From Bacillota bacterium (GTDB lineage: Bacteria > Bacillota > Sulfobacillia > Sulfobacillales > Sulfobacillaceae), in contig JAJZZA010000012.1 in NCBI GenBank assembly GCA_021797825.1, positions 1-60,453 of the forward strand: a DNA stretch of 60,453 nt, given 5' to 3'. Position numbers and translations under genes: made by a program. The notes beneath the pieces are model-generated. The model saw only the letters and a program-made list of their open reading frames with translations, was not told the DNA's origin and did not search any database. Positions 36,052 through 44,128 of this stretch are shown here, in pieces. How positions within the stretch are numbered: position 1 is the stretch's first letter; each line of letters starts with the position of its first letter.

Positions 36052-37119
36052 CTAGACGTTGAATCGAAAATTCACCACGTCACCATCATGCATCACATAG
36101 TCCTTGCCTTCCAGCCGAACCCGTCCCTGCTCACGCGCCTTGGCCAACGAGCCCGCCTGATCCAAGTCGCTGAACGCCACCACTTCCGCCCGGATAAAAC
36201 CGCGTTCAATGTCGGAATGAATGCGTCCCGCCGCCTGTTTGGCAACCATCCCGCGACTGATGGTCCAGGCGCGTACTTCGTCTTCTCCTGCGGTGAGAAA
36301 CGACATTAAGCCCAGGCGTTCATACGTGGCCTGGGCGACTCGGGCCAATCCGCTTTCGCTTAAGCCCAACTCCGTCATGAAGGCCGCCCGATCCTCGGCT
36401 GCCAGTGCCTCGATTTCCTCTTCGAGAACTCCCGCCATCAACACCACCGGGATGCCTTGGGCCTTGCCCAAGGCCACAATCTTGGCCTGGTCGGGAAAGT
36501 CTCCGCGTTGCAAAGCCTGGTCGTCCAGGTTGACGACCCAGATCATCGGCTTTAGGGTGAGAAACTGATACCCGCGCAGAAAGCGCGTTTCGTCCTCCGT
36601 CAAGGTTTCCTGATCCAACCGGCGACCGTCTTCCAACGCGGCCAGCAGACGCGTCACCAGCGCCAGTTCGACTTGCTGTTCGTGAGTGACCTTGCGACCG
36701 GCGGCGATCCGTTCGCGCCGCTTTTCGAGCAAATCCAGATCGGAAAGACCCAGTTCCAATTCCATCTCTTGCAGATCAGCCAGCGGATGCGGGGCTTCAG
36801 CCAAGGCGGAGGGAAATCCCCGCACGACATGAATCAAAGCATCCACCTGGCGAACATCCTGCAAAAACCGGTTGGGCCCCCCCGCCTCGCTGTGGCCCAA
36901 ACCCGGAACATCCACCACCGTCAACTGCGCAGCCGTAACCTTGCGTGGGCGATAAAGCGCGGCCAAGCGGTCCAAACGCCTGTCGGGAATCGCGGCCAAC
37001 GCCCGGCGGGACTGCACTTTCCCCCCGCCGAAGGCGTTGACTTGCGCTTGTTGGCCGGTCAGTAAATTGAAGATGGTGGTCTTGCCTGACTGCGGCAAGC
37101 CAATCAAACCGACATCCAC
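36052..37119 (-). CDS. ychF: Redox-regulated ATPase YchF (Obg family)
   Basis: A 355-aa P-loop protein. Walker A is GLPQSGKTTIFN at the N-terminus, switch II is DVPGLGHSE, a helical coiled-coil insert lies in the middle, and a C-terminal TGS domain ends in the short MHDGDVVNFRFNV. YchF prefers ATP over GTP and binds the ribosome. The GTG at 37119 has GGGGGA about 5 bases upstream and gives the usual short N-terminus. Confidence 0.93.
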   Translation of the reverse strand: MDVGLIGLPQSGKTTIFNLLTGQQAQVNAFGGGKVQSRRALAAIPDRRLDRLAALYRPRKVTAAQLTVVDVPGLGHSEAGGPNRFLQDVRQVDALIHVVRGFPSALAEAPHPLADLQEMELELGLSDLDLLEKRRERIAAGRKVTHEQQVELALVTRLLAALEDGRRLDQETLTEDETRFLRGYQFLTLKPMIWVVNLDDQALQRGDFPDQAKIVALGKAQGIPVVLMAGVLEEEIEALAAEDRAAFMTELGLSESGLARVAQATYERLGLMSFLTAGEDEVRAWTISRGMVAKQAAGRIHSDIERGFIRAEVVAFSDLDQAGSLAKAREQGRVRLEGKDYVMHDGDVVNFRFNV

Positions 37120-37190
37120 CCTGTTCCCCCATTTCCTTCCGCCATTATACGAGAACCGACTCCCTGAGGACAAGAAACCGGAACCAGGTA

Positions 37191-37219
37191 TTGATATTTT
37201 GTCCGTGTTAGGATATAAT
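37191..37219 (+). promoter_or_regulatory. Strong sigma-A promoter of dps
   Basis: TTGATA (37191-37196), a 17-base spacer and a perfect TATAAT (37214-37219). Just downstream TACTA-TC-TAGTA (37219-37230) forms a small inverted repeat overlapping the start point, a plausible PerR/Fur-type operator. Transcription would begin near 37226. Confidence 0.85.
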
Positions 37220-37255
37220 ACTATCTAGTAACAAACTAATCCGGAGGTGATTGAG

Positions 37256-37726
37256 GTGACCCGCATCCAGCTTCCCGAGTCCTCGCGCAACGCTGCCATC
37301 ACCCTGTTAAACGCCAGCACCACAGAATTGACCGATTTGAGCATTCAAGCCAAACTGGCTCATTGGAACGTCCGGGGTCCCCATTTCTTGATGTATCACC
37401 AGCTTTTTGACCAGGTGGCTGAACATGCCCGCGAGGGCAGCGACAGCACGGCCGAGCGGGTGGCCGCGCTAGGGGGGGTGGCCGGCCTGCCGGTTCAGGA
37501 CATCGCCACCACCAGTCCCTTGCCCACCTGGCCCATGACTCTGCGCGCCGACGCGAAAGTTCTGGCCGCGCTGGCCGACCGCCTGGGAATCGTGGCGAAT
37601 CATGTCCGTGAACGGATCGATCAGGCGGCACTGGCCGAAGACGCCGACACCGCCGACCTTTTGACCGAACTCTCCCGTATCCTGGACCAGGATCTGTGGA
37701 TGCTGGAGGCGCACGAACCCGCCTGA
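37256..37726 (+). CDS. dps: Dps-family ferritin-like protein
   Basis: A 156-aa miniferritin that stores iron and protects DNA by consuming peroxide. The ferroxidase region is visible as LAHWNVRGPHFLMYHQLFDQ with its conserved His, and DSTAERVAALGG contributes the partner ligands. The GTG at 37256 has GGAGGTG 7 bases upstream; the GTG at 37247 would sit on that site. The gene has a near-consensus promoter and a terminator, so it is monocistronic, and a Fur/PerR-type regulator follows. Confidence 0.92.
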   Translation: MTRIQLPESSRNAAITLLNASTTELTDLSIQAKLAHWNVRGPHFLMYHQLFDQVAEHAREGSDSTAERVAALGGVAGLPVQDIATTSPLPTWPMTLRADAKVLAALADRLGIVANHVRERIDQAALAEDADTADLLTELSRILDQDLWMLEAHEPA

Positions 37727-38040
37727 GGACGCTGGGCCGACCAGCCCCAGCCTGTCTCGGGGCGGCCCCTCACTCCCGGCCGGATCCACTCCGCCGCCGC
37801 GCCGGGAGCGGGGCACAGCCCTTGCGCGGCTGGTCCGTCGACCAGTTTCGGGTGCGAGCCGCTGCGCCCGGTTATGGCACTAATGATAAAAGGCAAGACA
37901 GCGGACTGTCTTTTTTGCGGCGCGTCCCCGCGAAGGGCGGCATCCATAGGAGTTCCGTTCAGCCTAGCGAAACGCTCTGGGCGGCAATGGATTCGTAAAC
38001 GAACCCGGTGGCGGGAACAACCAAGTAAAGGGTGACCAAC
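37727..38040. other. Intergenic, dps to fur-type gene
   Basis: No gene. It carries the dps terminator at 37895-37916 and the region upstream of the Fur-type gene, where I find no clear promoter. Confidence 0.45.
37895..37916 (+). terminator. Rho-independent terminator after dps
   Basis: AAGACAG (37895-37901), CGGA loop, CTGTCTT (37906-37912) and a following TTTT: a compact stem of 7 bp with a T-run. Confidence 0.8.
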
Positions 38041-38499
38041 ATGACCAAGTCCGGCCAGCACCCCTCTCCTTTCCCCACGGCGGAACAACTCTTGCGGTCC
38101 CACCATATGCGGGTAACCCCGCAGCGGCGTTTGGTGCTATCCTGGTTTCTCGCTCACCCCGGCGAACACTGGACAGCCGAGCAAGTACGCGAGCGGCTGC
38201 TCACGCAACTGCCGGAGCTGGCGCGGGGAACCACGTATAAAGTGCTCAACGAGTTTGTGCGACTAGGAATGCTCGAAGAGATCCCGTCCCGCGACGATTC
38301 CCTGCGGTACGGGCTGAGGCTGGACCCCCATCACCACTTCTTTTGCGAAACCTGCCAGCGTTGGTACGATATCAAACCCCAAGGCTTGGCCCAACTGCAA
38401 TTGAATGGCGACGACCGCGACCGGTTTTGCGTAACCGACGTCTTAGTGACATTTCGTGGAGTCTGCCAACACTGCCAAGATCCATCAATTCGTCTGTGA
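38041..38499 (+). CDS. Fur-family regulator (PerR-like)
   Basis: A 152-aa Fur-family repressor. The winged helix covers residues about 1-85 (VTPQRRLVLSWFLAHPGEHW). Two CxxC motifs (CETC and CQHC) form the structural zinc site, and DPHHHFFC supplies metal-binding His residues. By rough alignment with Bacillus PerR the Asp of the RFD motif is Gly here (RYG), so the regulatory site may differ. The ATG at 38041 has AAGGG 8 bases upstream. Its position after dps suggests peroxide or iron control of that gene. Confidence 0.85.
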   Translation: MTKSGQHPSPFPTAEQLLRSHHMRVTPQRRLVLSWFLAHPGEHWTAEQVRERLLTQLPELARGTTYKVLNEFVRLGMLEEIPSRDDSLRYGLRLDPHHHFFCETCQRWYDIKPQGLAQLQLNGDDRDRFCVTDVLVTFRGVCQHCQDPSIRL

Positions 38500-38537
38500 G
38501 AGGTTTCGTAATCCGTAACGCTGTTGGCAGGTTTTTT
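38463..38537 (+). terminator. Possible terminator after the fur-type gene
   Basis: CTGCCAACA (38463-38471, inside the end of the gene) is complementary to TGTTGGCAG (38522-38530), which is followed by G and TTTTTT. The loop is about 50 bases, so it is less certain than the dps terminator. Confidence 0.35.
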
Positions 38538-38597
38538 GCTATGATTAGTGCCTAGACTCCTCGTTCCCCCATGATTGGTCGAATATCGGGAAACAAC

Positions 38598-40256
38598 ATG
38601 TCAGCTTTATGGGAAAGCAGGGTGGATGGTGTGGAGGCCGTAACCGTCGCCGCAATTCTCGGGCGGCCCCTTTTTGCCGACGCTCAAATCGTGGCTGGCG
38701 CCTCGGGAATCTCCCGGCCCATCCGTTGGGTGCACGTGGGAGAGGTTCCCGACGTTTCGGCCTATCTGGAAGGCAATGAACTGATCCTCACCACCGGCAT
38801 CGGGCTGAGCACGCGCGAGGCTCGCGCCCAATATCTGCGCGGGCTGGCACATGTAGCCGGGATCATTTTGGAGTGCGGAAGATACTTGCCGGAACCTCCC
38901 GACGATATGATCGACCTGGCCGATGGTTTGGGCGTGCCGCTCATCGTGTTTTGCCGTCCCGTAAGATTTTTGGACTTATCGCAAGATGTCATTCCCCTTC
39001 TGTTAAATCAGCGGCATCAAACGCTCGCAAATTTGGAACCTTTGGCTCGCGGACTTCGCCACGCCTTGTTAAATACTCTGGGATTTGAGGCCATCGTTGA
39101 CCAGTTAAGTCGTGCCACCGAGTTGTCCGCCGCGTTTTTTTCACCCTGGCTGCGCCCGGCGGGGTCAATCCCGCCCGATACCGCCGACTGGCTGACCCAT
39201 CAACCCCCGCTGTCCGCGATGGGCCGGGAACGGCTCCCGTTCGCCCCACACCTTGCCCTCGCGCGTCAAACGGTCTATGCGGGTCGTGAACGGGCGGGGG
39301 AGCTGCTGTTATGGCTGCCTGCCGACGCCCGCGTCTGGGACGAATGGCTGGTACTGGCCATGGACCGCACCGCCACCGCTTTGGCCCAAGAGTGGCTGCG
39401 CACCCAACCGGAGCGTAAGCGTCGCGAACATCGCGAGACCTGGATGGCCGAGCAGCTGTTGTATGCCAATCACCCGCTCAGCCGAACCGCCGACGATGTG
39501 TTGCACGAACTCGGTTTGGACTCCACCCAATTGGCCGCCTGGGTCATCGCGGTCGAACCGCATTCGCCGCTGTCGGCAGCCGAGTGGCAGCTGGCGCGCC
39601 AAGCCTGTCACAGCATACTTCTTCAAGAAGGGCGGCAAGCGGTGGGGCTGGCCAAGGGGAACCGTCACCTGTGGGCCATTATCAGTCCCCGGGCGCACCC
39701 GGCGGCTCCCAACTGGCTTCGGCTGCTGCGCGATGTGGCCACACGCTTTGCCTGTCGCGTTGGCATCTCCGATACCATCGCCGATCCGTCGCGTTTCTCC
39801 GAAGCCCGGCGCCAGGCCATGGATGTCCTCACCGTTGCGGGATTGCTGGCGGTCACCGGCGATGATTCCGCTTGGATATTTACCTATGGCAGTGTGGGAC
39901 TTTACCGGCTCTTGCTGCGCACGCCGCGCGATGTGCTGCAATCCTCCCTGATTGACTACGAACTGAAGCCGCTATTGGCCTACGACACACTTCACCGCAC
40001 CGACCTGACCGGGACTTTACGCGTTCTCCTCACCTATTCCGAATCACGCGCCAAAGCCGCCGAGGTACTCTACATTCATCGACAAACCCTCTACCATCGT
40101 CTTCGCCTGCTGAGCCGTCTGCTGGGCCCCGATTTCCTTTCTCCAACCCGTCGGCTAAGCCTGCAAGTCGCTCTGGCCGCCCATCAATACTTAAACGCCC
40201 TCGGTGAGCGCGCACCTTCCGCCCTCCCCCTGCCGGATACCGCCCGCGACGGCTAG
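38598..40256 (+). CDS. PucR-family transcriptional regulator
   Basis: A 552-aa regulator. The N-terminal PucR domain (about residues 8-120) includes VTVAAILGRPLFADAQ, then RWVHVGEVPDVSAYLEGNEL. A GGDEF-like middle region follows at about 300-410, and a C-terminal helix-turn-helix lies near 480-535 (AAEVLYIHRQTLYHRLRLL). PucR proteins sense metabolites such as ureides, amino acids or proline. The start is uncertain: ATG 38598 has GGGAAAC upstream, and starts at 38571 or about 38628 are possible. The product is the intact relative of the pseudogene at 3527. Confidence 0.88.
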   Translation: MSALWESRVDGVEAVTVAAILGRPLFADAQIVAGASGISRPIRWVHVGEVPDVSAYLEGNELILTTGIGLSTREARAQYLRGLAHVAGIILECGRYLPEPPDDMIDLADGLGVPLIVFCRPVRFLDLSQDVIPLLLNQRHQTLANLEPLARGLRHALLNTLGFEAIVDQLSRATELSAAFFSPWLRPAGSIPPDTADWLTHQPPLSAMGRERLPFAPHLALARQTVYAGRERAGELLLWLPADARVWDEWLVLAMDRTATALAQEWLRTQPERKRREHRETWMAEQLLYANHPLSRTADDVLHELGLDSTQLAAWVIAVEPHSPLSAAEWQLARQACHSILLQEGRQAVGLAKGNRHLWAIISPRAHPAAPNWLRLLRDVATRFACRVGISDTIADPSRFSEARRQAMDVLTVAGLLAVTGDDSAWIFTYGSVGLYRLLLRTPRDVLQSSLIDYELKPLLAYDTLHRTDLTGTLRVLLTYSESRAKAAEVLYIHRQTLYHRLRLLSRLLGPDFLSPTRRLSLQVALAAHQYLNALGERAPSALPLPDTARDG

Positions 40257-40263
40257 GAGCGCA

Positions 40264-40295
40264 CGAAGAAGGCGCCGCTGCCGGCGCCTTCTTCG
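40264..40295. terminator. Bidirectional hairpin between pucR-type gene and hsp20
   Basis: CGAAGAAGGCGCC and its exact complement GGCGCCTTCTTCG form a 13-bp stem with a 6-base loop, between two convergent genes (stops at 40256 and 40300). Following T-runs are weak, but position and stem strength argue for shared termination. Confidence 0.75.
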
Positions 40296-40299
40296 CGTT

Positions 40300-40755
40300 T
40301 CACGCGGTCTTGATGGGAATGGTCCGGCCTTTGGGCAAGGCGGCCTTGGGCACGGATAGAGTCAGTACCCCGTTTTTCAGCAGGGCCTCAATTTTCTCCA
40401 CGTCCACCCCTGCCGGCAAGCCAATTTCCCGGTAGTATCGCCCATAGGCACGTTCCGATACGTAGCGCCCATCCGTCGGCCTCGATTCGGTTCGCGACTC
40501 CCCGGTCACCACCAATTTCTGATCCTCAACCGTCACCGTGATCCCTTCGGCCTCAATTCCCGGCATGTCGAGCCGAACCCAAAAGACCTCGTCGCCTTCC
40601 TCCAACTCCATCACCGGAGAGACCCGGCGCTCCCACCGCTGCACCGGTCTAGCCGTCCCCAACCACCCGCCTAACATCTGCTCCACGTCCTCTTGCCATC
40701 GCCAAAACGGATCCTGTGCCACCGAAACCTCCCGCAGAACCGGAAATACGTTCAT
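40300..40755 (-). CDS. Small heat shock protein Hsp20
   Basis: A 151-aa alpha-crystallin-type chaperone. The crystallin domain spans about residues 46-140 (from PVMELEEGDEVFWVRLDMPG to ALLKNGVLTLSVPKA, with the GVLTLxVPK motif), and the IPI motif near the end is present. It holds unfolding proteins until other chaperones act. The ATG at 40755 has GGAGGTG 6 bases upstream; longer frames are shadows. It has its own promoter and no CIRCE element. Confidence 0.93.
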   Translation of the reverse strand: MNVFPVLREVSVAQDPFWRWQEDVEQMLGGWLGTARPVQRWERRVSPVMELEEGDEVFWVRLDMPGIEAEGITVTVEDQKLVVTGESRTESRPTDGRYVSERAYGRYYREIGLPAGVDVEKIEALLKNGVLTLSVPKAALPKGRTIPIKTA

Positions 40756-40801
40756 CTTCAGCACCTCCACTGACTTTGTCTTTCTTTGACCTTTCGTCCT
40801 A

Positions 40802-40830
40802 AGCCTACCACCGGCGCCAAAACCTGTCAA
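40802..40830 (-). promoter_or_regulatory. Probable promoter of hsp20
   Basis: On the minus strand a perfect TTGACA (40830-40825), a 17-base spacer and TAGGCT (40807-40802, 3 of 6). It lies about 45 bases before the start codon. No inverted repeat of the CIRCE type is seen. Confidence 0.5.
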
Positions 40831-41331
40831 CGATTTAGAAAAAAATTTTTCGGCTTGGTGGGGCGGCGGATGAAGCCGAGGCGGACCATCGCTCCCGGAC
40901 TTTGGATGGATCCCCATCACAACCCCCTCAAGGCCCTGCGCCTCGGTTTTGGGGACCCCTGGGAATGGGAGCATGTTACGGCGTTTTGGGTCAGACCCAT
41001 CTTGCCAGGACAGCGCCCGTCTGGCCGGCGCCAGGGGCCCCGTCTCAGCCTGCCTGCAGGGACCCGCTGGGGGATCTTCGCCAGCCAGCGGGTCCGCCAA
41101 CAACGGGGTGAAGCGGCCAGCGAGTGGTTGGCATACCGGCGGGTCCGCGCATGGCGGGAAAAACCCCGTCAGTCCCGGCGGTCTCATTCACCCCGGGGGT
41201 GCGGACGGACGCGCCCTGGCCCGCGCGTCACCCCGGCCGGTCACCGCCACACACCCAGTTCCGGGGCCTGGGCCCCGATTCTTACGTGCGCGTGCCCCGA
41301 TGGGTTTCCGCCGCAGACTCCCGTCCGCTAG
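40831..41331. other. Intergenic, hsp20 to DoxX-like gene
   Basis: No supported gene. An open frame on the plus strand (40786-41331) resembles no known family and has no ribosome binding site. Confidence 0.4.
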
Positions 41332-41844
41332 CTAGGGGGCATGTTTGGCAAAGTCGGCCACGCGTTGCCATCCCGGCCAGCGTTGGATCAGCCAGCGGTC
41401 CAGGCTCCAGGCCGGAAGCCCCTCGAGATACTGCATGGCGGCCAGATAGACAAAGACCAGCGCATAGATAATCGAGGTCCCGATATCGGTCGCGCCCGGC
41501 GTATAGGGCCCACCAAACCCCTCGGCGGTGCTCCAAATCGCCAGACTAAATAGCGTGCCAACCACATAGCCGGTTTTTTGGGCAAATCCGAAAATGAGTC
41601 CCAACGCGGTGGCGGTTTCCACCAAAGCGGTCACAAAGGCCCAAATCTCGGGATGGGGGGCCACCATGGCGATCCAGAGGTGAAACCAAGGCATCAGCCA
41701 GTCCGGTTGCCCTTGTGCCCCGGATTTGAGCATGGAGAGATACTGGGAAAAAAAAGACGGCGTCCATTTCATCGCCGCGTCAATCAACCAGATGACCCCA
41801 AAAGCGATCCGAAGGCCGCCCACCAACTGATGCCGTGACCTCAC
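41332..41844 (-). CDS. DoxX/DoxD-like membrane protein
   Basis: A 170-aa protein with about four hydrophobic helices (GGLRIAFGVIWLIDAAMKW, a helix near residue 50-65, FVTALVETATALGLIFGF, and IIYALVFVYLAAMQYLEG). The pattern is that of the DoxX family, including the small DoxD subunit of thiosulfate:quinone oxidoreductase. The partner DoxA is not adjacent, so a sulfur role is only a possibility. Starts with GTG, with AGGGGGG about 9 bases upstream. Confidence 0.65.
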   Translation of the reverse strand: MRSRHQLVGGLRIAFGVIWLIDAAMKWTPSFFSQYLSMLKSGAQGQPDWLMPWFHLWIAMVAPHPEIWAFVTALVETATALGLIFGFAQKTGYVVGTLFSLAIWSTAEGFGGPYTPGATDIGTSIIYALVFVYLAAMQYLEGLPAWSLDRWLIQRWPGWQRVADFAKHAP

Positions 41845-42528
41845 GACGTGTGCCCCCCTTCAAATTGCGAAACCATTGCGAGAAGTGTTCTCTGTCAAAC
41901 CTGAAATCCCTTCAATCCGCGTCGGTTGTTTTGACATCTTTCATCCGGCGAATCCCCTTGCGGGGGCCGAACGGTATGCGCGAAGAGGGTGCACGGTCCC
42001 GAGGCAAACGACCGGGCTTTTTCCCCCCGCGTTTGTTCAAAGCGAACCGGCGCCACGGCCATTGGGCGCTGCGCGGTGCTCTGATAGCGCTCGCCGCCAT
42101 CCCGAAGTTCTGTTACCATGGTCTTAAGATGGACCTTTAAAGATCCCGGCCAGAACGGAACCGAGATGGATTCCGCATCATCTACGCCCTTTCAAGCTCA
42201 ATCGGCCATCTGGGACGGGCGCCTAAGGGACGCCATCCCGGGAATCCGCAACCAAGCACCGCGTCGCGGGCGGCGAACGGACGTTCACCCGCCTGGGCGG
42301 CGGAACTCTTCGAGCCGGAAGTTGGGGATCTTTTGGGTATAGATTTATAGCCAGATAACAGGGATGATAGGGGAGGGGGATTTTTTGTTTCCTCTCCCTG
42401 GACTGTTCGTGCGATAATCGGTAATGCATCGGTTAATATAGGGAGTTATGTCGTAGCCAACGGGGAGTTTATGTGAAAAGCCGTCTTCGGGTCGGGCATC
42501 TTGGGTTACCGGTGGGGTTAGGAGCACT
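41845..42528. promoter_or_regulatory. Intergenic upstream of the NPD-like gene
   Basis: No gene. From about 42330 the composition turns AT-rich. Two near-identical direct repeats GGGAGTTATGT (42441-42451) and GGGAGTTTATGT (42463-42474) are spaced 22 bases, two helical turns, and lie 55 to 88 bases before the next start codon. A polypurine run followed by TTTTTTG occurs at 42371-42388. Which of these drives transcription is unclear. Confidence 0.4.
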
Positions 42529-44016
42529 ATGACGAAACGGATCTGGCCCGCAATTATTCAGGGCGGCATGGGAGTGGCCGTGTCGAACTGGTCTTTGGCG
42601 CGGGCTGTTTCTTTGGTCGGACAGTTGGGAGTTGTGTCCGGCACCAGCATTGACACCGTGCTCATGCGGCGTCTGCAGGATGGCGACCCGACTGGACAGA
42701 TGCGCCGGGCCCTGGCGGCTTGTCCGTGGCCCACTCTGGCTGAACAAGTGCTAAAACGCTTCTATTTGCCGCATGGCCGTCAGCCTAGCCAATCCTACGC
42801 GCGACTGCCGTTGTGGACGTTGGATCCCAACCGCTGGCGAACCACTCTGGCGGTGCTGGGCGGATTCGCCGAAGTGTGGCTGGCCAAGGCGGGCCATGCC
42901 GGCGTGGTAGGAATAAACCTCCTCAGCAAAGTCGCGTTGCCCAACTTGGCAGTCATCTACGGGGCGATGCAAGCCGGTGTCGACGTGGTCCTCATGGGGG
43001 CCGGGATTCCTCGCGACATTCCGGAGGCCCTGGACCGATTGTCCCGGCACGAACCGGCCATGATCCGCAGCGAAGTGGTGGGCATGCCTGCGGGCGAGGC
43101 GCCTTGGATTCGCTTCAACCCGCAAGAATACGATACCGGTTCGACGGTGGCGCTTAAACGGCCGGCGTTCTTCCCCATCATAGCGGCCAACAGCCTGGCG
43201 ACACTGATGGCGAAAAAATCCAAGGGATCGATTGAAGGATTTGTTGTCGAAGGCCCCACCGCGGGAGGTCACAATGCCCCGCCCCGGGGCATTAAACAAT
43301 ACGATGAACTCGGCCAACCCGTGTACACCGCCCGAGATATGGTCGACTTGGACGCGCTGGCCCGGATGGGCTATCCTTTTTGGCTGGCTGGCGGCTATGG
43401 ATCGGCGTCGGGTCTCGAGTCGGCCTGGGCCAAGGGAGCAACCGGCATCCAAGTCGGCAGTCTTTTTGCCTACTGTCGGGAATCGGGGTTGGATTCTGGC
43501 TTGAAGCGCCAAGTGATGCAGAGTTTAAGAGAGGGCCCGGTCTTCGTGCGCACCGACCCGTTGGCCTCGCCAACCGGATTCCCTTTTAAAGTCGTCGAGG
43601 TGGAACACACCCTGTCGGAACCGGAAACCTACCGGCAACGGCAGCGCATCTGCGATCTGGGATATTTGCGGGAAGGGTTCCTCGACGACCGGGGCCGCGT
43701 GCGATTTCGGTGCGCGGCCGAACCCATCAGGGACTACGTTCGGAAAGGTGGACAACTGGCCGACACCTACGGCCGCAAATGCCTCTGCAACGGCCTGCTG
43801 TCCGCGGCTGGGCTTGCCCAACTGCAAGCATCGGGCACTGAACCGGCCATTGTTACCAGCGGCGACTCCCTGCAAGAAGTGCGTGCCCTGATACCGGCCG
43901 ACGGCACCGATTATTCGGCTCGGGACGTCGTCGAGTATTTGTTGCGATCGGCGGTCGCGCCACAATCCGGCCCGGTCGACCCCATGCCCGAGTCCAGCCG
44001 GCGGTGCGAGGCGTAA
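42529..44016 (+). CDS. Nitronate monooxygenase-like (2-nitropropane dioxygenase family) flavoprotein
   Basis: A 495-aa FMN-binding TIM-barrel protein. Segments typical of the NPD family are IIQGGMGVAVSN at the N-terminus, EGFVVEGPTAGGHNAPPRG in the middle and FWLAGGYGSASGLESAWAKG for phosphate binding. At 495 residues it is longer than classical nitronate monooxygenases (about 330-360) and has an extra C-terminal Cys-containing part (GRKCLCNGL). It resembles PfaD-like members, whose role is flavin-dependent oxidation or reduction. TAGGAG precedes the ATG. Confidence 0.8.
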   Translation: MTKRIWPAIIQGGMGVAVSNWSLARAVSLVGQLGVVSGTSIDTVLMRRLQDGDPTGQMRRALAACPWPTLAEQVLKRFYLPHGRQPSQSYARLPLWTLDPNRWRTTLAVLGGFAEVWLAKAGHAGVVGINLLSKVALPNLAVIYGAMQAGVDVVLMGAGIPRDIPEALDRLSRHEPAMIRSEVVGMPAGEAPWIRFNPQEYDTGSTVALKRPAFFPIIAANSLATLMAKKSKGSIEGFVVEGPTAGGHNAPPRGIKQYDELGQPVYTARDMVDLDALARMGYPFWLAGGYGSASGLESAWAKGATGIQVGSLFAYCRESGLDSGLKRQVMQSLREGPVFVRTDPLASPTGFPFKVVEVEHTLSEPETYRQRQRICDLGYLREGFLDDRGRVRFRCAAEPIRDYVRKGGQLADTYGRKCLCNGLLSAAGLAQLQASGTEPAIVTSGDSLQEVRALIPADGTDYSARDVVEYLLRSAVAPQSGPVDPMPESSRRCEA

Positions 44017-44128
44017 TCGCTGACGGCACCCCTCCCTCGCCGCCAGCCGGTCTTTGGGCCGATTGGGGCTGGACATTTCCCAAGTGATAGGCTATGATGC
44101 TGTCAGACGGTCTATGGGGGGGCATCTC

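Noticed and set aside
37247-37255. GTG at 37247 as the dps start
   Set aside because: It would lie inside the GGAGGTG ribosome binding site that is correctly spaced for GTG 37256.
40786-41331. 181-codon open frame on the plus strand
   Set aside because: No family resemblance, no ribosome binding site, Arg/Pro-rich composition; it overlaps the hsp20 promoter.
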